NCBI GenBank assembly: GCA_038049695.1
Contig: CP142461.1
Location: forward strand, 37,652,501-37,716,500
Reading direction: 5' to 3'
Length of the DNA: 64,000 nucleotides
Source of the DNA: Cinnamomum chago
Taxonomy: Eukaryota > Streptophyta > Magnoliopsida > Laurales > Lauraceae
The position numbers and the translations under genes are program-made. Position 1 is the first letter of the stretch; each line of letters begins with the position of its first letter. Of the stretch, positions 23,265-33,542 are shown one piece after another. Under the pieces are notes generated by a model. The model had not been told where the DNA came from, did no database searches, and worked only from the letters and a program-made list of their open reading frames with translations.

Positions 23265-24032
23265 ACTTCACCGACGTTTTTTTTCGTCGGCAAATTAATT
23301 TTTTCATCGGTAAAAATTAATAAATTTTTATTAATAAAAAATAAGTTAAAAATTAAAAACTTTTACCGACGTTTCTAATAAAACGTCGGTAAAATATTAC
23401 CAACGTTAAATTTCGTCGGTAAATATTAATAAATTTTTATTAATAAAAAATAAGTTAAAAATTAACAAATTTTAGCGACATTTCTCATAACACGTCGGTA
23501 AAACATTACCGGCAATAATTTTAGTCGGTAAAACATTAATTTCGTCGGTAAAATAAAAACATAAATAAAAAATAAATCTATTTTACCGACGTTTTATATT
23601 TCGTCGGCAAATAAAAAATAAAACTAAAAAGACTATTACCGACGTTTTTTTTCGTCGGCAAAAAGAAAATAGAAAAGTAAATAAAATTGTAAGACTTTTA
23701 CCGATGTTTTTTTTTCGTCGGCAAAAAGAAAACAGAAAAATAAACAAAAAAATGTAAAGAATTTTACCGACGTTTTTTTTCGTCGGTAAAATAAAATAGA
23801 AAAATGAATAAAAAATAGCAAGACTTTTACCGACGTTTTTTATCGTCGGTAAAACAAATAAAACGTCGCTAAAAGTTAATTTATCGACGTTTTCTAATTC
23901 GTCGGTAATAATCTGTAATTCTTTGAACTTTGCCGACGTTTTTGTATAAGCGTCGGTAAAAGTATGACTGTTACCGACGATTTATAAAAGCGTCGGTAAA
24001 AAACGTCGCTAAAAGTGCATATTGTTGTAGTG
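23265..24032. repeat. Right subterminal array and terminal inverted repeat of CACTA
   Basis: ACCGACGTTTTTTTTCGTCGG-type hairpin words recur from about 23270 to 24010. The end reads GCATATTGTTGTAGTG, complementary to the left end CACTACAACA. Several spacers share AATAAATTTTTATTAATAAA, a local direct duplication near 23320 and 23440. Confidence 0.86.
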
Positions 24033-24035
24033 ATT
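24033..24035. repeat. Target-site duplication ATT (right) of CACTA element
   Basis: Matches 12565-12567. Confidence 0.85.
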
Positions 24036-25235
24036 GCGCTCCCCACTTAATCCAATATTTGCCTTTCAGCTAAAACGAAAAGCCCCATAAAATGTTCTTT
24101 TTTCCAAATGTTTGAAGTTGAAGCCAAGCACTAATAAAACTAGAAGCTCTGTCCCTTCTAACATTTATTTGAGGAGCCATGAAAATGAAAGTGAATTTGA
24201 GTTGTAATTACATTATATACTCATATGGAGACACCAAATTCGATGTTTCAGCCTAGTTCTTCAATGGCCTTAGTTTGTTTGGGAACTTCATTAGTAGAAT
24301 GGAGTGAAGTAAAACCTCCAATTTTTAAAAAAAAAAAGTCACAAAAGTACACATTTTGAAAATTCCATCATTCTTTTTAAAAAAAAAAAAAAGTAAAAAA
24401 GCAACCTCCTTTCCCAACTAAAAGACAAAAAAACACCTACTTTTTAAATAAAAAGTCCAAAAAGATTCCCAGCCAAAAAACTAAAAACAAAATATCAACA
24501 TAACTCACTTATATTTTATTCTTTCACTATTTCCTCCTTTACTTCACTTCATTCTACATGAAACCATTAGACCTATATCATCATGTCTCATTATAATGTG
24601 GACATATACCAATTAGAAAGAGAAATTACCGTGACAAATTCATAAAATCCTCAGAGGTGCACCTTTCCGGCCCTTAAGGCCATTTGGATGGTTCGGATGT
24701 GGGAAATATTCATATGCATTCATCCCTCACCATAACAACATAGTAGGGCTGACTTTATAACACATCTGAACCATCCTTATATATATATATATATATATAT
24801 AACGAACTTATTCAATTCTCACCTATTATATGAGAACTTTCAGTGAAGCCTAACTGTGGGTCCCATTTGGGGATGGGAACAGGGGGGATGGAAAGATTTA
24901 TGTGAGACCACCTCAAGTATCAAATTTGACCCCAACCCCATGCCCCTATGTATATGTATATAAACATAGGAAATGGTCTTATAAGGACCATCCATACAAG
25001 CTTACAGTACGGACCGCCTAGTGGGGCCCGCCGTGAGACCCCATTGATTATGGGATAGAGGGGGACCGAAAGATCCAAGTGAGGCCAACCTACATATCAA
25101 ATTTGAAGTGAATCTAATACCTTCAACCCCTTCATCCGTGGTCAACAAGTTTAACAACTTTATATCAAACAAGAAAAATTGACTCTCAATCCAACGGTCT
25201 AGTTCATCCAAGTTCATCCAACTGGACCATAATTC
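24036..25235. other. Host or unclassified sequence, no gene
   Basis: The first part continues the host locus interrupted at 12567. An (AT)n tract of about 25 bp lies at about 24777-24801. From about 24840 to 25230, two related stretches (GTGGGTCCCAT...GGATGGGAAC and GTGGGGCCCGCC...GATAGAGGGG) suggest an old internal duplication of an unclassified repeat. Confidence 0.4.
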
Positions 25236-26770
25236 CCGGGGAGTCTTACATACAGACTTAGATGGTACGAGGTTTAGTATGCACATCGTAGTATCTGAGG
25301 CATATCCCCAAAAGGATATAAGTAATCCTGAGAAGCTCATTATAGACCTGATCATATCTAAAAGAGTTCAGTTCCTTCTTTTCGTTACTCCATTCTGTTG
25401 AGATCCAGGAGTAGACAACTGGGATAGAATCCCACTCTCTGATAAGCATCCCATAAAATCAACCGAGAGATATTCCTCTCCTCGATCTGATCGAAGAGTC
25501 TCGATAATCTTACCGAATTGCTTTTCCACTTCAGCTCGAAACTCTTTGAACTTTTCAAAAGCCTCGGACTTGCGGTGCATAAGGTATATGTATCCATATC
25601 TTGAGTAGTCATCTGTGAAAGTGATGAAATACTTATATCCTCCTCCGGCTCTGACATTTATGGGTCCACACACATCAGTATGCACTAATTCCAATAAATC
25701 TTTGACCCTATTGCCCTCAGATGAAAATGGTCTTTTGGTCATTTTGCCTTCCAGACTGGACTCACAGACAGACATTGGTTCTACCACCAATGAAGGCAAG
25801 ATACCATCTTTCACTAGGCTATCAATCTTGTTTAGGTTTATATGACCTAGCCTTAGGTACCAAAGTTTTGTTGGATTAGATGATGGTGACTTTCTCTTTA
25901 ATGATGACCTATTAATTGTTTCGGTATCATGTATCTCATACATTGTGGGAGTTAACAAATAAAGTTCATTGGTTACCTTGCCATAACATATAAAAGTACC
26001 ATTCCTCTTTATGACAACTTCAGTACCAAAAGTAATAGAGTGTCTGACAAAATCAATTTATTGTCTAAAAAACATAAAGTAATAACTCCTACTGAAACAG
26101 CCTTCGCCTTAGCATCAGATCCTAGGGTTGACAATGACTTCTTCGTCACTAAGCCTCTTGGTTTCCCTGAACCCATGCAACGTATTACAGATGTGATTAG
26201 TTACACCGGAGTTAACACACCAAGATTTTGAAGTACCAATTGCAAAACTAACTTAAAAAATAATTGACTCAATCATACTTGAGGTCTTCTTGTTAGACAT
26301 ATAATCTGGATAATTCATTTTCCAATGTCCTGTCACACCACAATGTAAACACTTTCCTTTTGTTCTCGAACTCTTAGCTTTGGCCACACCACCTTAGGAT
26401 CATTTCTCCACCTTAGAACCCTTCAGAACTGATTTCTTCTTGCCTTTCCGGCCTTTTCCTTTCAGCTTAGACTTGGTAACTGATCTTCTGTCATCAGGGC
26501 AGTTGTCCTCTTCTTCATGATCCCCTCCGTCGCTACCAGCTGGCTAGACAGCCCAGCTAAAGTTAGATTCATCTTATCCATATTATAATTCACCTTAAAA
26601 TTGTTAAATGAATCTGGTAGCGACTCGAGGATTATGTCAATTTGCGATTATGCATCAATCGCAGCCCCCAGTACATCTAACTCATTCAATGAGTCCATCA
26701 TTTTCAACATGTGGTCCTGTACCGGTGTGCCTTCAGCCATCTTTGTGTTTATAAGCACCCTCATAATGGT

Positions 26771-26802
<32 letters not shown>

Positions 26803-26934
26803 GTTAAGGACATACTTATATCCTGAAGCAGTCAGGACAATATACAAGTTCCGTTTCTAGTCTACATAGTTGGATCCTACCAACTTAATCTGGTTGAGGA
26901 TGGTCACAAGTGGATTGAATGTATTAGAATTCAT
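25236..26934 (-). mobile_element. Decayed Ty1/copia fragment: gag, protease, integrase
   Basis: Minus-strand order is gag start at 26934 (MNSNTFNPLVTILNQIKLVG), a zinc knuckle near 26350 (CLHCGVTGHW), protease, pre-integrase and integrase. The best piece, 25368-25958, has KLWYLRLGHINLNKI, CESSLEGKMTKRPF, LELVHTDVCGPI, YFITFTDDYSRYGYIY and RSDRGEEYLS, the copia integrase core. A further piece to about 25240 has FWGYASDTTMCILNLVPSKS and then stops, so RT and RNase H are absent. The protease active site reads NSG where DSG is expected. Many stops occur. This differs in sequence from the Sirevirus-like elements further right. Confidence 0.85.
26771..26801. repeat. 31-base poly-G tract inside copia gag
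   Basis: An uninterrupted run of 31 G (C on the coding strand) lies within the gag region, where gag homology is otherwise continuous. It shifts or fills the frame with proline codons. Assembly length is uncertain for such runs. Confidence 0.85.
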
Positions 26935-27960
26935 GCTTGAAAAACTGTAGAACATAACCATACATTCAATTAAAGAATATAAATAACATTAGGGTTTAGT
27001 ATTATACTAAATTTATGTGGAAATCCTCATAACCACTAAATTCAGAATACATCGGAATCCCAATTCCTTGGGGTATGCATCCCTAGAGAGTGCGAATACC
27101 ACCTAGATTGGTGCGGATCAAAGTTGGTCAAAATTAAGATTAAGACTAACTATCCATGATTCCCATAATTCATTATCATATAAGCATCTCATAGCAAATA
27201 ATGTATGACTCTCGATTAACTTTGGTTTCTAAAATACATAAATCCTTGGGGATACTACATCACTATTTTAGTTTAGTGTGACCCACCAACTAGCATTGCA
27301 TGACAGCCGTTGCGAGCAGCTTCTCCTTAGGGAGTGGGCCCCCACCCCGTCTCACTAACACTATCCATATGAGATCCATATCTAGTAACCAAATAAAAAA
27401 AAGCCCTCATTGGGGAATGTCCATTTTCAAGATGGCGCGAGGCTAGTTCTTTCCTTACAATGGACCTATGGTAGAAAACCATGGAGATTTTTCAATTTTA
27501 ATGCCCCGCTCCCACTTAATATTTTAGAATTGAGGATTTCCTTATAGGTATATGGACCCACATATATAAACATCAAATCATCTCATGATATGACCAATGA
27601 TTGGTTCCAAGTCAAGTTATTTTAAGGAAAGTCCAGTTTCTAAGACTAGCGCTACCAATGGGTCCATCTCATGGGTTCACCAACACTAATTAGAACTCTT
27701 TCCAAAAATTAATTTGATTTGACCAATTTTGGAAACTGCTATGTTTGAATCAGATTTGGAAACATTCTAAAACAAGCATTCATCCATAAATAGAAAGTGC
27801 TAAAATAGAAACTAGTCCTCTCCTCCACATGGCCCAAGCGGAATAGACTTCTTGGACTTCTAGACTTTCCAAAACTTTGGGATTCTTAACTCTTTGGGCA
27901 TCTCCAAAATGCTTTTGGTAATCTTCAAACTCTTTGATTAGGAGTCCAACATCACTTTCT
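26935..27960 (-). other. Probable leader and LTR remnant of the copia fragment
   Basis: It lies directly upstream (minus strand) of the copia gag start and has the composition of a copia leader or LTR. I could not find a primer-binding site or LTR boundary, nor a second copy in the window. Confidence 0.35.
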
Positions 27961-28905
27961 TTCTCCGGTATCGGCCCATACTAGGACGATATTTTGTTGC
28001 GATACCGGACTTGATATCGCAGGCCAAAATATCCCCAAAATCTCAGTCCATATTAGCCGATATTTTGAAAATATCGGATTAATTGATATATTTTTAAAAT
28101 ATCAGCCGAGTGAAATGAACTCTACTTTTTTTTTTCTTTTCCCTCATTCCCTCATCTTCTTCATTTCCCCTCATCTCCTTAGAGCAGCGCTTCCTCTTTG
28201 GCTCCTTCTCTTCCATATTTCCACCACTCTTCCTTCAAGAAATCATTTTATTTGGTAAGTGAAAATCAACTTCACTCCCTTATTTTTTCTATTAAGTGTT
28301 TTTTTTTATATAGGATAGAAATAAATGAAAGGATCATTGACATGTCATTTTTGGGTTTTGGTTTTGTTCTTCTCTATCTCTACACACTTTCATACTAGAT
28401 CTACTCATATATATGATTTTGGGTGTAGAAAAATATATATTTTAAGTCTTTTACTAAAAAAAAAAATTGTTGGAGTATTTATGATACTAAATACTATTGG
28501 CTTACGAATAGTGTGTGGATGATAGATCTACTTATACACATGATTTTGGGCTTATTTTAGTTCATTTATTTTCAGATTTTTTAATATTTGAATTATAATA
28601 TATCATTTTTTTGAGATTTCACCATAATAAGACAGTGAGTCAGGGACACAGATAGGACTCATGGCCTAAGGTGGCCGATATTTTGATTTATTGTTGTTAC
28701 TATTGGAAAAAAAAATCATTGATTTCCAACATTTTCTAATATTCTGGATTTTTTGTGTATTTTTGCTATTTTTTTGGATAAAAAAAACCTCATACCTTGA
28801 TGACCGCTACAAACTGATAACCACGACCGATACCGATATGATATCAGTTTTTTATCCCGGCCGATACTATGACTGATGCCGCGATTTTGAACCATGATCT
28901 GAACT
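27961..28905. repeat. Unclassified element with TATCGG/CCGATA words at both ends
   Basis: The left end has CCGGTATCGGCCC, GCGATACCGG and CCGATATTTT; the right end has CCGATACCGATATG and CCCGGCCGATACTATG. The words are inverted repeats of each other and flank an AT-rich core, as in non-autonomous DNA elements, but I cannot define exact termini or a target duplication. Confidence 0.45.
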
Positions 28906-30480
28906 AATTATCAGAAATAGCTATGGATATAAATACCCTCCCTTACCCGCAAGATGCATGTATACCTGCAAGAAAAGGCATCAGGTAGATGGCGGATGAT
29001 AGCGAGAAGGATGCATATATATGAATTGAAGTTGGTATAGCATCAAAATTACTAAAAAGGCCAATACTAAATAGGCCCTTCTAATTTAACACAATATCCA
29101 CCCTAGTGAGATCAGAATATTAAGCAACATTATATTCGTTTCAAGTTGAAAGGTCAAACATGTAAACAAACATTTAAAGAGAATAATTTAAATAAAAAAT
29201 AATACAACGATGGATTGACTTCATCACCATTTTTACATACAGATCAAACTCAACAAAATTCAAATTATATATAATAAAAGAAAGGAAGAAGAAAACGCAC
29301 CATTTGTTCTACCCTCTTTCTGGCAGCCCTATCAAGCAGTGCACGATTTCTTTTCACTTGGTATATAATTAAGGCTTTCTCTTCCTCTTTGTTAGATTGA
29401 AGAGAAAGAGAGAGAGGAAGCCACTTAATTTCACAGCAGGAGGCCAAGAGCCCGCCATTGAACGTGAATCTTGAACTCGCAAGACATTAGAAACCAAAGG
29501 GAGATTTGGCGTAAGAAACGGAAGAGACTTGAATGAATATTACACTTAATGGTTCCTCTCTAAAATATTAGAAAAACCACAATCAATAGTTTAATAAGAA
29601 TTAGCTTAAGGAAACGGATGAGAAGATGTCGTGGTCAGTACTGATGTGGCTCAAGCTGATTTGAAATAAACCGCAAAGAAGCTCTTAAACAATGGTCAAA
29701 ATTGAGTGGTTGATCCCAATTGAAAACAATCTCTTTTGTATATATAAACTAGCAAAAGATACCCCTGCTGAGTACGGGTTTAACAACTAATAATATTTGC
29801 AATATGAAATTTGTAAAGAGAGATGAAGAGAGACGATGAGAGATGCATACTTTTTTTAGTGCATACTTCTACTACAATGCAATTGATAAGTTTATTAAAT
29901 GATAATACATATAAAAGATGGACGTTAAAGATGGAATATAAACTGACAACACACGTTGCACTATAGCCTATCCCCCAAATATGTGCTCCTTCCGTTGTCC
30001 CGTTTATATGAAGCATATTATTTTCCAAATCATATGTGATAACCTGTGCCAAGATATGATCATGTGAATGGAGTCTCGTGGATTAAATGAATTAAATCTA
30101 TTACACAGTATCGTATAACTCACATCTGCATAAAGCTCTAATTTAGGTTAACTATTTTAGGAATTTATATAATTTCTAAACCAATTGGGTTTTAATTGGG
30201 TACAATGCAATCCTACCAGGCTCTCCAAATATTCCAAAATTTATACTCTAGTATACTCACAATAAAGCCATACAAATAATTAAATCACAACATATTTTAA
30301 ATTACCAACAACTTCAATAAAAAAGTATAGACAATTTAGATAATTTTCTCAAGGAGCATCTTCAAAGTAAAGATGGTCTACAAATTATAGTAGACAGCAA
30401 TTGAATAAAAATATATAACATTTCAGCACAAAACTACCATTACATCAAATGTACTCTGAAAAATCGGCCTTAACACAAGC
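28906..30480. other. No gene recognised
   Basis: AT-rich sequence. A 60-residue open frame (29265-29447, minus) ends at a possible splice donor but has no family match. A degenerate hairpin (ACCCCTGCTGAGTACGGGT near 29759) resembles ends of plant non-autonomous elements. Confidence 0.35.
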
Positions 30481-30899
30481 TTAGGGCCCAATAATAATAT
30501 TTCTAACAGATTTCCAATCCACGTGATTAAACTAGAAATTAACCCTAATTCCGATTAAAAGCAATCAACCGCAAGAAGACAATGATGCACGATGTATACA
30601 TGGAAAACCCTACTCGGGAAAAAACCACGGACCTTATAATCGTATAGGCTAATAGACAACCAAGCACTAAATAACTGAAAGTTACAAGAAATAACTCACA
30701 ACCCTATTTCCATTTGCAACTCAACCTAAGGATTGCGTTACCTTGCCGACTGCTCGCCGTACACCTTCACCGTGCTTGTAACGAACACCTTGAAGCCGCC
30801 TTCAAGATGTCTCTACTTCAGTAGAGTAGACAGAAGAGAAACCAAGGCTTGATCTTCAGAACAACAACTAGAAGCCTTGGAGGGAATATGGATCTCTCA
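30481..30899 (-). repeat. Copia-LTR-like fragment
   Basis: The sequence style (CTAACAGATTT, ACCCTACTCGGGAAAAAACC, short CT-rich blocks) resembles a copia LTR or leader, and it cuts off the downstream ORF of the Sirevirus-like element at its right edge. There is no second copy, so boundaries are approximate. Confidence 0.3.
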
Positions 30900-31190
30900 C
30901 AAATCTTTGAGGACACAAGCTCCAAATTAATGTAGAATTCTCGGATCCAATCAGGGTAGATCTCCGAGATTTCAAATTTCAGCAATGAGTACCAGTTCCT
31001 ATTTGAAATGCTGTGACAAACCACTTTTTCAAGGAGAGCCTCATCAACTTCTCTTTCAGATTCAACAGTTCATTCTTTTCATGAACTGTTCTTGGAGTTG
31101 AATTGATTTGTTCGGTGAAGGGAACCTGTGACTGTGAAAGCATGGCTGAGAGGAAGATGACTTTGCATGAGGTTACTTTTTGGGAGCCAT
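30900..31190 (-). pseudogene. PF20167-like 'putative plant transposon protein' ORF, broken and truncated
   Basis: The minus strand starts MAPKK at 31190, then a stop after five codons, a basic Ser-rich stretch (PHAKSSSSQPCF), a frame break, and RNWYSLLKFEISEIYPDW with REFYINLEL. The last part is the hallmark block of the 'putative plant transposon protein' domain (xxREFYxNL). It follows the pol of the minus-strand Sirevirus-like element by 1.4 kb, in the place where some Sireviruses have an envelope-like ORF. The intact relative is at 49222-50379. Left of about 30900 it is replaced by other DNA. Confidence 0.62.
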
Positions 31191-32598
31191 TGAAACAATG
31201 TAGAAGCCGAAAAGGGCAGAAAAGAGTTTCACATAGTAACTTTTAGAGTCAACAAGAAAATGAATAAATATCAATATGAGAAGAAGCCATGATACATCGA
31301 AATCCCATGAAACCAATATCCACATTTTCAAGCATAAAAAAAAAAAAAACCCTCCATTTATCTTCAGAGAAGCACACCCATTCCAAACAAACCATAAACC
31401 AATCAAAACTGACAGAAAGCATCACCCAAAAAACAAATGTATTTAGCCAAGATGATGCAGGAGTAGAAACCCGAAAAAAAATGGAGAGCAACCCATTCCC
31501 CAAGCCAATATCCTTCCAAATGAAAATCCGGAAACCATCCTCAAAGATACTACTCAAATGGCACAGTTTATATTCCAATCCAATCAACACCCCCAAATGC
31601 AAATCACACATGACACTAGATAACATGCGAACGGAGAAAGCAAAGATGAGGATCCAACGAAAATAATCTCCAAAAAAAATTCCCAAATCCGAAATCCCCA
31701 ATCCAAAGAACCCATCTAGAAGATGAACAAATGAAAAAAATTGGAAAGGAAGTTCCCAAAAGATGTTAAGGGATGAGGAAGAGAAAAATACCTTTGAAAT
31801 ATGATTGAGGTAGTTCACACAGCAGTGAAGAAAACAGACGAAAATGGTAGCTAGGGCTTGGAGGAAGGAGAGAAAGAAAGAAGGAAAAAAAAAAGAGGGT
31901 CGCGCGGACTAAAAGGTAGCAGGTTCGCTCGAGCAAACGTGAGTGGTCGCTCGAGCGAAGTGCATTCTTTTTGAGAAAAATAAAGTGCATCACGGGAAAA
32001 ATACTCTAACGTCTATTGTTTGGTCAAATCACTCTATGAGAGACATTAAGAATAAATTTTCATAATTTTAAGCGAACAGTGAATATGTGAACAGTATGAC
32101 CAAGAGAAAAACAATTAAAAATAAAACATAGAAAATGTGTGACCCACTTCCCCTAAATCTCCTTGAGACGAACGTAATTGTTGTATAGGGAGCACACCCA
32201 TCAACAAGGAGTTAGGCAATTGATCTTCTTCTTTTCTTCTTTTTATCTTTTATTTTTTATTTTTTTCACAAAAATTTCTATTCCCCTTTTATGGATATAT
32301 ATTTTTAAATAAGTCCGAGGGGCAGATTGAACCATCATGGGTGACTTTCACACTAATGAACATGGTAGCCTTCTCCAAATGAAACTTTTCAATCAAGTGG
32401 AAGCTATCACACATATTCTTAGGTAGTTCTGATCCTCCAGTTTAACATGATTACCGTGACATCTCTCAAAGAATAAAGATGTAGAGTGCCCTGTGAGAAT
32501 CAAAAGTGATCCGTGTAGTCCAACAAAATATAAGATCAAACAGTCTTGGTCATGTGAAAATGTGTATGTGCACCTAAATAAATAAAAATTTCTGGAGT
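31191..32598 (-). other. Spacer between copia pol and the downstream ORF, with palindromes and a possible 5' UTR intron
   Basis: The spacer has two GCTCGAGC palindromes (31927-31934 and 31949-31956), then on the minus strand a CT-rich stretch ending in TTTCAAAG/GTATTTTTC, a plausible donor, followed by about 600 bp of T-rich intron-like sequence up to the ORF start. The 189-residue frame at 31249-31818 falls in this T-rich part and is not considered real. This layout fits a separate transcript for the downstream ORF, which is inference. Confidence 0.45.
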
Positions 32599-33246
32599 TT
32601 AGGGAATGAGAGAGATCCCTACAGATTTACGTAGAGATTCAAACCACGTTGCATCCAATGGTTTTGTGAAAATTTCCGCTAATTGATTTTCAGTAGGAAT
32701 GTGATGCAAAGATATTATTTTCTCCTCCACTAGATCACGAATGAAATGATGCCTAATATCTATGTGTTTAGTTCAGGAATGTTGTACCGGATTTTTGGAA
32801 ATGTCAATAGCACTCTGATTGTCACAAAACACAGACATTGTTTCTTGCTCAATTCCATAATCTTTCATCATCTGTTTCATCCAAAGAAGCTATATATTCA
32901 GCTTCAGCAGTCGACAAGGATGTCGAAGTCTGCTTTTTACTATGCCAGGCCACCAAATTATTGCTAATAAAGAAACTTCCATCGAAGGTGCTTTTCCGAT
33001 CATCTATGCACCCAACCTAATCAGCAATAGAAAAACCAACAATGGTAGTGTTGGCGTCTTTGGAAAACCAAATTCCATACTCAACAGTACCACTTATATA
33101 CTTCAGAATTCGTTTAATATCTTAAACATGAGATTCTTTAGGTATGGACTGATATCTCAGGCAAATTCCCACACTGTAAGAAATATCGGGACTACTAGCA
33201 ATTAGGTAGAGAACACCACCTATCATACTCCTATAAAGTGTTTCAT
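32599..33246 (-). pseudogene. Copia RNase H (C-terminal end of pol)
   Basis: The minus strand reads YRSMIGGVLYLIASSPDISY, then SWYVGC-type 'WVGCIDDRKSTFDG', VAWHSKKQTSTSLSTAEAEY, and near the end LVEEKIISLHHIPTENQLAE and IFTKPLD, finishing VGISLIP and a stop at 32599-32601. These are the copia RNase H signature segments. A stop and frame breaks interrupt it. Its upstream continuation lies beyond the nested element at 40860. Confidence 0.85.
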
Positions 33247-33251
33247 TTATG
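33247..33251. repeat. Target-site duplication TTATG (left) of the gag-only element
   Basis: TTATG precedes the LTR end TGAAAGTCC; TTATG follows the other LTR at 40855-40859. Confidence 0.88.
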
Positions 33252-33542
33252 TGAAAGTCCTGGGATCCTAACCCTAGAGGGGGGGGGGGGGGGGGGGTTG
33301 AATAGGGTGTGCTACAAATATGACCAATTTAAACCAATTTTAAATCTTTAAGATAAACTAGTCACATATGATGATTTACCAGACAAGATGCGGAAGCTAA
33401 GAAAAAAATCACCACAAGCAAACACCACCACACAAAGATTTATAGTGGTTCGGCCTCAATGCCTACGTCCACTACCGGCTTGTGATCCAATCACCCCACC
33501 GGATTTCCACTAATTATGCTTTTTACAAGGCTAAGCAATAAC
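33252..33542 (-). repeat. Left LTR piece of subfamily A (291 bp)
   Basis: It shares TGAAAGTCCTGGGATCC and subfamily-A details (GATGATTTACCAGA) with the LTR at 39291. It stops after GCTAAGCAATAAC, where another LTR starts. It contains a 19-base G run (33279-33297). Confidence 0.82.

Larger units (their letters stand above)
12568..24032 (-). mobile_element. Complete CACTA (En/Spm-type) DNA transposon, 11.5 kb
   Basis: Both ends carry the family signature: CACTACAACA at 12568 and its complement TGTTGTAGTG ending at 24032, flanked by ATT duplications. Subterminal arrays of ACCGACG and CGTCGGTA words fill about 0.65 kb at the left and 0.75 kb at the right. Inside, on the minus strand, are a TNP2-type transposase and a Transposase_24-like second protein, so the element reads right to left. 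It also carries a probable captured host gene fragment and two tandem arrays on its left side. The transposase has a few breaks, so this copy is probably no longer autonomous, but its ends look usable in trans. Confidence 0.92.

Noticed and set aside
22409-23298. Long open frames on both strands (294 and 207 residues)
   Set aside because: They are products of GA/CT-rich low-complexity sequence in the CACTA leader; Ser/Leu and Arg/Glu runs only.
29265-29447. 60-residue frame with NRALLDRAARKRVEQM ending at a possible donor
   Set aside because: Could be an exon but I recognise no family and find no partner exon; left as a note.
29735-29790. Hairpin ACCCCTGCTGAGTACGGGT as a Helitron or MITE end
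   Set aside because: Degenerate, no matching second end and no clear target site.
31249-31818. 189-residue minus-strand open frame
   Set aside because: Phe/Ile/Leu-rich reading of T-rich, intron-like spacer without motif or neighbour support.
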